From: Streptomyces sp. Je 1-369
Lineage (GTDB): Bacteria > Actinomycetota > Actinomycetes > Streptomycetales > Streptomycetaceae
Assembly: GCF_026810505.1 (NCBI RefSeq)
Contig: NZ_CP101750.1
Coordinates: 8,358,515-8,422,514, forward strand
Length of the DNA: 64,000 bases
Direction of reading: 5' to 3'
This document shows positions 39,271-48,592 of the stretch, piece after piece. Position numbers and translations under genes: made by a program. Positions within the stretch are counted from its first letter, which is position 1. Every line of letters begins with the position of its first letter. The notes below the pieces were generated by a model. It was given only the letters and a program-made list of their open reading frames with translations, searched no databases and was not told the DNA's origin.

Positions 39271-40386
39271 TCAGGCCGCGCCGTCGACGGTCATCCCGTT
39301 CCGCCGCATGTCACCGACGACGCGGTGCGCCGGTCCCGCGCAGCCTGTCGCGGCGGGCTGCGCGGCGATCCGGACCAGTTCCGCGTACGCGCAGCGCAGC
39401 GCGACCAGGGACTCCTGGGCGTCGCGGTAGGCGTCCGCGTCCGGTCCGCGCCGGTGCGCGAGGGTTCTGACGGCCGTGCTGCGGCGGTCCAGGGTGGACA
39501 GCCAGGCGCGGTGCCGGGCGGCGAGGTGCCGACGCTGCTGGTACCGGCTGCCGACACCCAGGGGGCCGCCCATGCCGAGGACGGCGTCGGCGGCGAGCAG
39601 CACCGGCGGTTCCAGCGCCTCCTTCCCGGCCAGCGAGGCGAGCACCGCGCACTGCTGCCCGGACGCGGGCGCCAGGTTCAACTTCACGGCGGCCGACCGC
39701 AGTTGACCGTGCAGCGCGTGCTGGACGCGGGTCATGCGGCACAGCGCCACGGAGACGGACCGGTCGCCGGGGGACCGGCCCGCCAGCGTCTCGGCGAGCC
39801 GGCACAGCCAGACGCCGTGGGCCTCCAGGCGCACGGTGGCCAGCATCAGCCGGTCCAGGCGGGACAGCGGCTCACCCCTGGCCGACCAGCGCACGATCGG
39901 CACGAGGGATTCGGTACGGGCCAGCTGGTCGACCGGCAGGGCGCGTCCCGGCTTGCGCAGCGGTGCCCAGTTGAAGAGCGCCAGCATGGGAAGTCCGACG
40001 AGCCGGGAGTGGTCACTGCGGTGCGCGAGGGACGTCCACAGGGCGAGGAACCGCTCGTTCGCCACGCGCCCGGCCCCGGCCGAGGACGGGTCGAGGTCGG
40101 TCCACCCGCAGGCCGCCACGATCACCGCAAGACGCATCGCGGCCGCTCTCGCCCGATGCTCCGAAAGACGGGCGACACGATGACGCAACAGCGGCAGCTC
40201 GGTCGACCGGCAGGCCTCCTCCACGAGAAGGCGGGCCTCCTCCCGGCTCGGCGCGGCGGCGGCCGCGTGGGCCAGCGCGTCCAGATCCGTCCAGCCTCCG
40301 GAGAGGTGAGGCGCGGGAAGCCGCTGAGGCAGGAAGCCGTGGACGAGTGGATCGTCCGAGTCCGAGAGGGAGGTCATCGGGGTCAT
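39271..40386 (-). CDS. Unrecognised helical protein
   Basis: 371 residues, rich in Ala, Arg and Leu, almost entirely predicted helix, no membrane segment or signal peptide. Notable segments: WTDLDALAHAAAAAPSREEARLLVEEA, CGWTDLDP, VGLPMLALFNWAPLRKPGR, RLEAHGVWLCRLAETLAGR and VLLAADAVLGMGGPLGVGSRYQQRRH. WTDLD occurs twice. I recognise no family. The start is taken as ATG 40386, which has AAAGGG upstream; the frame runs on to 40698, antisense to the phosphatase-like gene, and is rejected there. Upstream promoter sequences in the gap 40387-40531 are unusually A/T-rich for this window. Confidence 0.6.
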   Translation of the reverse strand: MTPMTSLSDSDDPLVHGFLPQRLPAPHLSGGWTDLDALAHAAAAAPSREEARLLVEEACRSTELPLLRHRVARLSEHRARAAAMRLAVIVAACGWTDLDPSSAGAGRVANERFLALWTSLAHRSDHSRLVGLPMLALFNWAPLRKPGRALPVDQLARTESLVPIVRWSARGEPLSRLDRLMLATVRLEAHGVWLCRLAETLAGRSPGDRSVSVALCRMTRVQHALHGQLRSAAVKLNLAPASGQQCAVLASLAGKEALEPPVLLAADAVLGMGGPLGVGSRYQQRRHLAARHRAWLSTLDRRSTAVRTLAHRRGPDADAYRDAQESLVALRCAYAELVRIAAQPAATGCAGPAHRVVGDMRRNGMTVDGAA

Positions 40387-40531
40387 CGGGGCACCCTTTC
40401 GCACGTTCTCACGGTGACGGATGATCTTTGCGTACACCTTGATCGTCACAGTTCGACACCGCCGATCGACCTGGCGAAGGTCCTCAAAGCGGGGGCCTTT
40501 GGCCCTCTGGTCCTGGCGACTCCGTGGGCGC

Positions 40532-41458
40532 TCACCGGAAGGACCGCAGCCCGGTGAGGACCGGCCGGTGGTCGCTGCCCAGGTCCGGAAGGACCGTCGT
40601 CCCCGTCGGCGTGAGGCCGCGCAGCAGGACGTGGTCGAGACGGACGACGGGGAACGCGGCGGGCCAGGTGAAACCCGGGCCGTGGCCCGACCCGCCACCC
40701 GCGGGGCGCAGCCTGTGGGTCAGCGGGGCCAGGCCCCGGTCCCGCAGACTGCCGTTGAGGTCGCCGAGGACCACCACGCGCCGCGCCGGATCCCGGGCGA
40801 CCCGCTCGGCCAGCCGGGCCGCGCTCGCGTCGCGCCGCCGCACGGCGAAGCCTTCGCGGACGGTGACCCGTACGGACGGCAGCCGCACCGCGTACACCGC
40901 CGTGTCGCCGACGGGCGTGCGGGCCACGGCCCGTACCGCGTGCGGCCAGGCACCGCCCAGGTCGAGCTTCTCGACTCCGTGCAGCGGATACCGGGACCAC
41001 AGACCGAGCGTGTCGCCCGTCGCGCGGTGCGGGTAGATGGCGTGGAGCTCCTGCTCGTACGTCTTCATGGCGCCGTTCGGCACCTTCTCCAAGGCCACCA
41101 CGTCGGCGTCGGCGGCGAGGATGTCGCGGGCGACGTCGCGTGGCGCGGTGCGGTCGCCGCCGACGTTGAGGGTGAGGACCTGGAAGTCGGTACGGCCGGG
41201 GCTCGGTTGGGGCAAGGAGACGAGGCCCGGACCGAACAGGGCGGCCCAGGCGACCGTCGGGACCAGGGCGAAGGCGAGCCCCTTGAGCGAGCGGCGCACC
41301 GCTGCCGCCGCCAGCAGGAGCGGAATGCCGAGGCCGAACCACGGCAGCGCGGTCTCCACCAGACTCCCCAGGTGCCCCGGCGTGTTGGGCAGCACGCCGG
41401 GGAAGACCAGGAGCGCCGTGAGGAGGACGGCGGGGAGGGCGATACGCATCGTCGGCAC
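40532..41458 (-). CDS. Membrane-anchored endonuclease/exonuclease/phosphatase family protein
   Basis: 308 residues. Three N-terminal hydrophobic helices (about residues 5-24, 35-55 and 60-80) precede an EEP domain. In that domain FQVLTLNVGGD carries the Asn near the metal site and VVALEKVPNG the catalytic Glu; RRVVVLGDLNGSL has the metal-binding D-L-N, and LDHVLL ... LGSDHRPVL carries the catalytic Asp-His. The active site probably faces outside. These Streptomyces proteins act as phosphodiesterases, possibly on nucleic acids or phosphoinositides. GTG 41458 is preferred because GAGGGG lies just before it. It is downstream of the small membrane gene and the ABC genes and may be cotranscribed. 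Confidence 0.85.
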   Translation of the reverse strand: MPTMRIALPAVLLTALLVFPGVLPNTPGHLGSLVETALPWFGLGIPLLLAAAAVRRSLKGLAFALVPTVAWAALFGPGLVSLPQPSPGRTDFQVLTLNVGGDRTAPRDVARDILAADADVVALEKVPNGAMKTYEQELHAIYPHRATGDTLGLWSRYPLHGVEKLDLGGAWPHAVRAVARTPVGDTAVYAVRLPSVRVTVREGFAVRRRDASAARLAERVARDPARRVVVLGDLNGSLRDRGLAPLTHRLRPAGGGSGHGPGFTWPAAFPVVRLDHVLLRGLTPTGTTVLPDLGSDHRPVLTGLRSFR

Positions 41459-41467
41459 CGTCCCCTC

Positions 41468-41683
41468 TCAGAAGTCGCCACCGCGGGCGCCCCGCCCGGT
41501 CACGCCTCGCCCAGCCACACCCCAGCCCACCAGGGCGAACGCCACCGCCGTGACCGAGGCGCCGAGCAGCACACCGCAGAGCAGCCGGGCCGCCCCGGGA
41601 GCCGCGGTGGACACCGCGGCCAGCAGGACGGCGGCGACCGCGACCAGGGCGGCGGCGGCCCGCAGGGACTCGCGCGACGTCAT
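41468..41683 (-). CDS. Small two-helix membrane protein
   Basis: 71 residues with two hydrophobic stretches (AAAALVAVAAVLLAAVS and LLCGVLLGASVTAVAFALVGW) and a short arginine/glycine tail. Its ATG overlaps the ABC ATPase stop (ATGA around 41680-41683) and its stop is 9 bp before the EEP gene start, so it is part of one operon. No recognisable family; it might be an accessory subunit. Confidence 0.6.
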   Translation of the reverse strand: MTSRESLRAAAALVAVAAVLLAAVSTAAPGAARLLCGVLLGASVTAVAFALVGWGVAGRGVTGRGARGGDF

Positions 41684-43017
41684 CGCTCGTCCCCCGCCAC
41701 CTGGTCCTCGCGCGGCAGCAGCAGGACGCGGTCACGGGCGTCGTACTCGAAGAGTTCGGCGTAACGGCCCCACGTGATGGCGGTGTTGAGCTGCTGCCGC
41801 GAGGCGCGGTCCGAGGAGCTCGCGCGCAGCCGTTCCGTGACGTGGTGCTCCCGAAGGCGCCCGCTGCCGGACGCCATGAGGAGCGTACGAATGGTGGCGA
41901 TGAGCGGGACGTTGGCGAGCACGGCGGCGGCGAAGAGATGCTTGCGGGTGAGGATGTCGGCGCAGGCGAAGCCGCTGCCGGTGGTGGTGAGCCGCAGCTC
42001 ACCGGCCCGGATCCGGGCGTAGGCGAGCGTCACCGCCGCCTCCACCAACGGCATCAGGTCGTCGACCTCGTAGTTCAGCGCGTCCGCCAGAGAGGGGAGG
42101 TCCACGGCGCCGCCCCGGCTGTCGAGCTCCTCAAGGAGCCCGGTGAGCTGCTCCACGTCGGCGTGCGGCAGGGGAGAGGCGGCCCGGAGCGGGTCGTGCG
42201 TGCCGAGGGCGGGCGGGAGTTCGGCCCGCTCGCCGGTCAGGCATTCGTACGCGTCCTCGATGAGCGCCTCGAAGCCGCGGGTACGGCGGTTGCGGGGGCG
42301 CGGGAGGTCCACCCGCAGCTCGACCTCGATGGTGCCGGGGTCGGTGCCGAGTATCAGGATGCGGTCGGCGAGCTGGACGGCCTCCTCGATGGAGTGGGTG
42401 ACCAGGAGGGCGGTACAGGTGGGGCTTTCGGGACGGGTGAGCAGTTCGACGAGTTCGTTGCGCAGGGTCTGCGCGGTCAGTACGTCGAGGGCGGAGAACG
42501 GCTCGTCCATCAGCAGCACGTCCGGCTCGACGACCAGGGCACGAGCGAAGCCGACCCGCTGGCGCATACCGCCGGAGAGCTCCTTCGGGTAGGCGTTCTC
42601 GAAGCCGTCGAGGCCGACCATGTCGATGGCCGCAAGGGCCCGCTCCCGGCGCGCGATCGGCTCGACGCCCTGCGCCTGGAGGCCGAGTTCGACGTTCTGC
42701 TGCACCGTGAGCCACGGCATGAGGGCGAACGACTGGAAGAGCATGGCCGTGCCCGGGTTCGGGCCGTTCACCCGCCTGCCCCGGTAGTGGACCGTGCCGG
42801 CGGACGGGGCGAGGAGGCCCGCGATGTGGCGCAGCAGCGTCGACTTGCCGGAACCGGACTTGCCCAGGAGCGCGACGATCTCGCCCTCGCGCACGGTCAG
42901 GTCGATGTCCTGGAGGACCGGCAGCACACCGCCGGTGGGGGAGGCGAAGTGCTTGTGCAGGCCGCGGACGGTGATGACCGTGGGGTCCGCGACGGCGACG
43001 GCTGAGGTGTTGTTCAT
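41680..43017 (-). CDS. ABC transporter ATPase (nitrate/sulfonate type) with extra C-terminal domain
   Basis: 445 residues. Walker A ALLGKSGSGKST, Q-loop (MLFQSFALMPW), signature ELSGGMRQRVGFARAL, Walker B VLLMDEPFSALD and H-loop (LLVTHS) are intact: a functional NBD of the NrtD/SsuB/TauB type. After about residue 270 a winged-helix-like AAA-associated C-terminal domain follows (VEQLTGLLEELDSRGGAVDL, LADALNYEVDDLMPLVEAAV, TRKHLFAAAV). In other members this domain accompanies fused-permease systems. GAGGAG lies nine bases before ATG 43017. Paired with the double permease 101 bp upstream; no substrate-binding protein is encoded here. Confidence 0.9.
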   Translation of the reverse strand: MNNTSAVAVADPTVITVRGLHKHFASPTGGVLPVLQDIDLTVREGEIVALLGKSGSGKSTLLRHIAGLLAPSAGTVHYRGRRVNGPNPGTAMLFQSFALMPWLTVQQNVELGLQAQGVEPIARRERALAAIDMVGLDGFENAYPKELSGGMRQRVGFARALVVEPDVLLMDEPFSALDVLTAQTLRNELVELLTRPESPTCTALLVTHSIEEAVQLADRILILGTDPGTIEVELRVDLPRPRNRRTRGFEALIEDAYECLTGERAELPPALGTHDPLRAASPLPHADVEQLTGLLEELDSRGGAVDLPSLADALNYEVDDLMPLVEAAVTLAYARIRAGELRLTTTGSGFACADILTRKHLFAAAVLANVPLIATIRTLLMASGSGRLREHHVTERLRASSSDRASRQQLNTAITWGRYAELFEYDARDRVLLLPREDQVAGDER

Positions 43018-43118
43018 GGAATCGCTCCTCGGCGACGGGGTGGTGGGGTGGTGGAGGTGGCAGCGACGCCGCGTGCGCACCCGGTGCGCTCGGGCCCGGT
43101 ACCTGTGACGGTGCGCCG

Positions 43119-44852
43119 TCACAGCGCGCACCGCTTCTGCGCGAACCGGTACAGACGCCGCCACAGCAGCCGGTTGATGATGACGACGTAGACGCTCATC
43201 AGGACGGCACCCAGGAAGTTGCGGGCGAAGTCCCCCGAATCCGTGGCCTGCGTGATGTAGGCGCCGATGCCGACGGCGGTGAGCGTCGTCGTGCCGTAGC
43301 TGACGAGTTCGCCGGGGATCGAGGCGTTCCAGGCGCCGCCGGACGCGGCCAGCGCACCGGTCGTGTACGACGGGAGGACGGCGGGCAGGATGAGCTTCTT
43401 CCAGCGCAGCCGGCCACGCAGCCCCAGGTCGTCGGAGGCCTCGCGCAGATCGCCGGGGATGGAGCTGGCGCCGGCGATCACGTTGAACAGGACGTACCAC
43501 TGGGCACCGAGCGCCATCAGCGCGACGGCACCCCAGTTCAGCGAGATGCCCGAGGCGCCGAGCACCACGACGGCGAGCGGGAAGAGGAAGTTGGACGGGA
43601 ACGAGGCAAGGACCTGCACGACCGGCTGGGCGATCCGGTTGACCTTCGGGTTCATGCCGATCCAGGCACCGATCGGTACCCAGACGAGCGTGGAGAACAC
43701 CACGAGGATCATCACGCGGCCGTACGTGACCAGCGCGAGCCACGCCGCGTGCCCGATCTCGCCCACCGGGACGTTGTCCAGGATGTACGTGCAGGCCTGC
43801 CAGAGGATCGCCGCGACCGCGGCGGTGTACAGCACGTAGAAGGCGATGTCGGCGCGCCTGCGGCGGACCGGATCGTGGTGCAGCCGCCCCGGGCTCGTGC
43901 CGAGGACACGCATCGCACGGTCGAGCCGCTCACCGGCCGGACGCGCCGTGCGGCCGAGCAGCGACGGCACCGTGGAGCGGCGCAGGAGGGTGAGGAACCA
44001 GCTGCGGGGCTGCTCGGCGAGCTCGCAGTCCTCGGTGCGGAACCGCTCCGCCCAGGCGGTGATCGGCCGCCAGAAGAAGAAGTTCACGGACACGACCATC
44101 GCGATCATGACGACGATGGCGAGCGTGACCCGCGTGCCCTCGCCGTTGTCCAGGGCCTGCGCGACGTAGGAGCCCACGCCCGGCAGCCCGTTGTCGCTGC
44201 CGTTGACGCTGATCGTCTCGGAGGCCGAGAGCGCGAACCACGCGGCCCCGAAGCTGATCATGCCGTTCCAGACCTGGGCGATCATGCCGCTGGGCACGTC
44301 CACCTTCCAGAACCGCTGCCAGCGGGTGAGGCGCATCAGCCGTGCCGCCTCGTCCAGCTCCTTGGACTGGGTGATGAGGGACTGGTAGAAGGCCATCGCC
44401 ATGTTCCACACCAGTGCGGTGAACACGGCGAAGACGGAGGCGAGTTCGAGCCCCAGGGTGGAGCCGGGGAACAGTGCGATGAAACCGGTGACGGTGATGC
44501 TGAGGAAGGTCAGGACCGGCACCGACTGCAGGATGTCGATGGCCGGCACGATCACCTTCGCCGCGCGCCGCGAGCGGGCCGCCCACGTGCCGAAGACGAA
44601 GGTGAAGAGCACGGCGGGCACGAGCCCGGCGAACATCCGCAGCAGGGAGCGTGCCGCGTAGTAGGGCAGCTCGCCCGGATCGGTGGAGACGACCGGGGGC
44701 TCGTCGACGTCGTAGGGCTGGTCGGTCGAGGCGCCGACCCGCGCCACGACGTAGAAGAGCGCGACGACCCCGAGCAGCACGAGGAGGTCCACGGGGCGCA
44801 TACGGGCGACGCGCACGGCGCCGCGGGAGGGGAACTGACGGAGCTTGGACAT
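43119..44852 (-). CDS. ABC permease with two fused BPD permease halves
   Basis: 577 residues. Two binding-protein-dependent permease units are joined. The first (about 25-285) has the EAA-like LDEAARLMRLTRWQRFWKVDVPSGM; the second (about 340-570) has LREASDDLGLRGRLRWKKLILPAVLPSY. Each EAA loop contacts an ATPase, so one chain replaces a homodimer or heterodimer. Large loops contain a W-rich stretch and residues facing outside. Substrate-class hints are limited to similarity to nitrate/sulfonate/taurine/bicarbonate-type permeases. There is no solute-binding protein, so substrate recognition may be unusual or provided in trans. A putative leader ORF lies upstream. Confidence 0.88.
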   Translation of the reverse strand: MSKLRQFPSRGAVRVARMRPVDLLVLLGVVALFYVVARVGASTDQPYDVDEPPVVSTDPGELPYYAARSLLRMFAGLVPAVLFTFVFGTWAARSRRAAKVIVPAIDILQSVPVLTFLSITVTGFIALFPGSTLGLELASVFAVFTALVWNMAMAFYQSLITQSKELDEAARLMRLTRWQRFWKVDVPSGMIAQVWNGMISFGAAWFALSASETISVNGSDNGLPGVGSYVAQALDNGEGTRVTLAIVVMIAMVVSVNFFFWRPITAWAERFRTEDCELAEQPRSWFLTLLRRSTVPSLLGRTARPAGERLDRAMRVLGTSPGRLHHDPVRRRRADIAFYVLYTAAVAAILWQACTYILDNVPVGEIGHAAWLALVTYGRVMILVVFSTLVWVPIGAWIGMNPKVNRIAQPVVQVLASFPSNFLFPLAVVVLGASGISLNWGAVALMALGAQWYVLFNVIAGASSIPGDLREASDDLGLRGRLRWKKLILPAVLPSYTTGALAASGGAWNASIPGELVSYGTTTLTAVGIGAYITQATDSGDFARNFLGAVLMSVYVVIINRLLWRRLYRFAQKRCAL

Positions 44853-44903
44853 GGGGAACCCGAATGTGTTCTGCGGGCACGACAGCGCGACGGCGTGACG
44901 GCA

Positions 44904-44935
44904 CGGCGGTACGGCGGCACGGCGGTACGGCGGCA
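44904..44935. repeat. Tandem 16-bp repeat in the leader of the ABC operon
   Basis: Two perfect adjacent copies of CGGCGGTACGGCGGCA with partial copies on both sides. They lie in the 380-bp leader between the ABC permease start (44852) and the response regulator. The remainder of the leader (44936-45006) is G-rich with no further gene. Confidence 0.8.
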
Positions 44936-45006
44936 TGCCGCGGAGGGCACCGCGCGCGGAAGGGCCCGGGGGAAGGGGAGGGGAAAGCCCGCCGTGACGG
45001 TGTGCG

Positions 45007-45093
45007 TCAGACGGCGGTCCGCCGCTGCGGTCCAGCGGTGACGGCACGCATGGAGCAGCGGGACACGCGACTGGGAGGGTCGCCGTAGAGCAC
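45007..45093 (-). CDS. Putative 28-residue leader peptide of the ABC operon
   Basis: A short ORF, GTG 45093 to TGA, with a strong GAGGAGG eight bases upstream (45102-45108). The peptide starts MLYGDPPSRVSRCSMRAVTA and continues with basic residues to TAV. A strong RBS on so short a frame, in the leader of an ABC operon, fits the pattern of Streptomyces leader peptides upstream of sulfur- or amino-acid-linked transporters. It has one cysteine, and I cannot match its sequence to the usual consensus of those peptides. No clear terminator/antiterminator pair was identified in the leader. It may instead be spurious. Confidence 0.4.
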   Translation of the reverse strand: MLYGDPPSRVSRCSMRAVTAGPQRRTAV

Positions 45094-45162
45094 AACGACC
45101 ACCTCCTCACCTCTTCGGGCAGCGCGTTTCTCGCACCGGTCCCCAAAGGATCCCGCCACGCC

Positions 45163-45200
45163 GCTGAAGAGAACCTGAGCGACCTGAACGCCTCTTCAGC
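45163..45200. promoter_or_regulatory. Inverted repeat and heptamers before the response regulator gene
   Basis: A perfect 9-bp inverted repeat GCTGAAGAG (45163-45171) / CTCTTCAGC (45192-45200) encloses CCTGAGC and CCTGAAC (45174-45180 and 45183-45189). Their reverse complements, GCTCAGG and GTTCAGG, recur before the LCP gene. This is a plausible binding site for the OmpR-type regulator encoded 33 bp downstream. Confidence 0.6.
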
Positions 45201-45232
45201 TTCCCCTTCTTCGGATATGTGATATTTGCACC

Positions 45233-45899
<667 letters not shown>

Positions 45900-45910
<11 letters not shown>

Positions 45911-47354
45911 CAGAACCCGTGCGGCCCGGGGGCCCCGTCGACCCCGCGGCCTCCGCCCCCGCATCCCCCGCACCCTCCGAGGCCGGGCCACCGCCGCGGC
46001 CGTCCTCATCATGGTCGTGGCCCTCTCCATCGGCGGCGGCTGGCTGTACGTCACCCTGCGCGGCAACCTGATCGACAACGCGGGCGCCCGCACCGAACTC
46101 GCCGCCCGGCAGGCCGCCGCGGACATCGCCGCCGAGCAGGGCCGCCCGCACGGCGACATGCCGGAGCCCGACGGCGGCGTGGACGCCGTACTCGTCCTGG
46201 ACGACCAGGGGCGCCCGCTCGCCAGCACCGCCCCGCGCCCCGCCGCCCGCGCCGCCGTCCTCGCGGGGTTCCGCCCCGGCCGCGGCGAGGACTCCGCGGT
46301 ACGGGACTTCGCCGCCGCGCCCGCGCTGGCCAGCCACACCAGTGTCGTCGCGGTCGTCCGCACCCCTTCGCCGAACGGTGACGGCGACCTCTACGTCTAC
46401 GCGCTGACCGTCCTCGACGCCGTGGCCGACGCCGAGCGGGCCCTCGGCGTCACCGTCCTCGTCGGCGGCCCGCTGGTCGTCCTGCTCACCGGACTCATCG
46501 CCTGGTCGGTGACCGGTGCCGCGCTGCGGCCCGTCGAGTCCATGCGCAGAGAGCTCGTCGCCGTCTCCGCGGACCGGCTCAGCCGCCGCGTGCCCGCGCC
46601 GGGCGGCCAGGACGAGATCACCCGGCTCGCAGAGACCGTCAACGACACCCTGGAACGGCTCGAGCACTCCGTCACCCGGCAGCGCCAGTTCGTCGCCGAC
46701 GCCTCGCACGAGCTGCGCAACCCCATCGCCGCGGCCCGCGCCGAACTCGAACTGGCCCTCCTCAACAAGCCCGGCCCCGACACCGCGGCCTCACTCGCCC
46801 AGGCCCTCGACTCGACCGTACGACTGGAGCGGATCGCTGCCGACCTCCTGCTCCTCGCCCGGCTCGACGCGCAGCAGCCGCCGAACGTGGAGCTCGTCGA
46901 CCTGTCGCTGCTCGCGGCCGAGCTGATCGCCCGGCGCCGTTCGGCACGGGTGCCGCTGCTCCTCGTACCGGACGACGATCCGGTCCTCGTACGCGCCGAT
47001 CCAGGACAGCTGGAGCGGCTGCTCGCGAACCTCCTGGACAACGCCCAGCGGTTCGCCGACTCCGAGGTGCGCGTCAGCACCGCGACCGACCGGGCCACCG
47101 GCAGGGCTCTGCTCGAAGTGACCGATGACGGGCCCGGCATCCCGCCCGAGGCGACGGAGGAGGTCTTCGACCGGTTCACCCGGCTGGAGGCGGACCGCGA
47201 CCGGGCCAGCGGCGGCACCGGCCTCGGCCTCGCGATCGCTCGTGAGATCGCCCGCGCCCACGGCGGGAGCCTGCGGGTGGAGCCGAGCGAGCGCGGCGCA
47301 CGCCTGGCCCTGCGGCTCCCGACGGCTGACACGCACGCTCCACCCCGTTCCTGA
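45900..47354 (+). CDS. Sensor histidine kinase
   Basis: 484 residues. A proline/arginine-rich N-terminus, TM helix (AAVLIMVVALSIGGGWLYVTL), a short extracellular sensor region (about 60-175), TM2 (VLVGGPLVVLLTGLIAWSV), HAMP (ALRPVESMRRELVAVSADRLSRRV) and a kinase core. The core has His270 in SHELRNPIAA, N-box LLANLLDNAQRF, VTDDGPGIP, F-box DRFTRL and G-box GGTGLGLAIA. It phosphorylates the adjacent regulator. ATG 45900 lies within the regulator's last codons. The cognate stimulus is unknown; a cell-envelope signal is plausible from the downstream genes. Confidence 0.91.
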
Positions 47355-47402
47355 AGACCCCTTCCGATTCCTCAGGATCCGCTCAGGAACGGACGTTCAG
47401 GA
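47348..47402 (+). promoter_or_regulatory. Four-copy heptamer array before the LCP gene
   Basis: GTTCCTGAA (47348-47356), CTCAGGA (47371-47377), CTCAGGA (47382-47388) and TTCAGGA (47396-47402) lie in the 56 bp between kinase and LCP genes. The first is the reverse complement of TTCAGGAAC. The same heptamer core (G-C/T-TCAGG) lies before the response regulator gene. A direct-repeat site for the OmpR-type regulator is the simplest reading. Confidence 0.65.
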
Positions 47403-47410
47403 TCGTCCCC

Positions 47411-48592
47411 ATGCCCCAGCACCGAGCCGTCAGCCCCCGCTCCCGACGACATCGCGCGCGTCGCCTCTCCCGCCGGGCCCGGCTCGGCCGCACGCTGCTG
47501 GCCCTCACCGGTGTCCTGGTGCTCTGCGGCGGCGCCGCGGCCTGGTACCTGTACCGCGAGATCGACAGCATCGGCTCCTCGGCCGCTCTCGGCACCGACG
47601 CACCCAAGTCGAAGGACGGCTCGACGAACATCCTGCTGATGGGCCTCGACACGCGGAAGGACCAGAACGGGGACGACCTGCCCGAGGACGTGCTGAAGAA
47701 ACTGCACGCCGGGAGCTCCGACATCGGCGGCTACAACGCCAACACGCTGATCCTGCTGCACGTCCCGGCCGACGGCGGCAAGGCCAAGGGCTTCTCCATC
47801 CCGCGCGACGACCTCGTCGACATACCGGGGTACGGCAAGGACAAGATCAAGAAGGCGTACGGGCTCGCGAAGGCGGCGGAGGAGGAGAAACTGCGCCGCG
47901 AGGGCGTCACGGACGGGCACCAGCTGGAGCACGAGGGCCGGGAGGCGGGCCGCCAGTCCCAGATCCGGACCGTGCGCGACTTCCTGGGCGTCCCCATCGA
48001 CCACTTCGCCGAGGTCAGCCTCTCCGGCTTCTACCGCCTGGCCGACGCGCTCGACGGCGTCGAGGTCTGCCTCAACCACCCGGTCAAGGACCGCTACTCG
48101 GGCGCCGACTTCCCCGCGGGCAAGCAGGAACTCGACGGACAGCAGGCACTCGCCTTCGTACGCCAGCGGCACGGCCTGCACCGTGGCGACCTGGACCGCA
48201 CCCGCCGCCAGCAGGCGTTCCTCGCCTCCGCCCTGCACCAGGTGAACAGCGTCGGCACCCTCACCAACCCCGCCCGCCTGCTCGACCTGAAGAACGTCGC
48301 CAAGGACAACGTCGTCCTCGACAAGGGCTGGGGCGTCTTCTCCTTCGTCCGGCAGGCCAAGAACCTCACCGGCGGAAAGGTGGAGTTCACGACCCTGCCG
48401 GTGGAGAGCTTCGCCGAGCACAACGGCGAGGACGTGAACATCGTCGACCGCGACCTGGTGCGCAAACGGGTGCGGGAAGCCGGGAAGGGGACCGGTGACA
48501 AGGGTGGGAAGAAGTCCGAGGACACCTCCGGAAGCCACTCCGGGGACCACTCCCCGAAGGTCGCCGGAGGAGGTGTGCCGTGCGTGGACTGA
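47411..48592 (+). CDS. LCP (LytR-CpsA-Psr) family cell-wall ligase
   Basis: 393 residues. One N-terminal TM helix (LLALTGVLVLCGGAAAWYLY) places the catalytic domain outside. STNILLMGLDTRKDQ is the characteristic strand with an Arg that binds pyrophosphate; DTLVLLHV-like NTLILLHVPADGGKAK and FSIPRDDLVDIPGYGKDKI follow, and ALAFVRQRHGLHRGDLDRTRRQQ closes the family motif set. LCP proteins attach teichoic acid or other glycopolymers from undecaprenyl pyrophosphate to peptidoglycan. The RodA/FtsW gene begins inside the last 13 bp, so a wall-synthesis operon is clear. Heptamer sites before it suggest control by the two-component system. Confidence 0.9.
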   Translation: MPQHRAVSPRSRRHRARRLSRRARLGRTLLALTGVLVLCGGAAAWYLYREIDSIGSSAALGTDAPKSKDGSTNILLMGLDTRKDQNGDDLPEDVLKKLHAGSSDIGGYNANTLILLHVPADGGKAKGFSIPRDDLVDIPGYGKDKIKKAYGLAKAAEEEKLRREGVTDGHQLEHEGREAGRQSQIRTVRDFLGVPIDHFAEVSLSGFYRLADALDGVEVCLNHPVKDRYSGADFPAGKQELDGQQALAFVRQRHGLHRGDLDRTRRQQAFLASALHQVNSVGTLTNPARLLDLKNVAKDNVVLDKGWGVFSFVRQAKNLTGGKVEFTTLPVESFAEHNGEDVNIVDRDLVRKRVREAGKGTGDKGGKKSEDTSGSHSGDHSPKVAGGGVPCVD

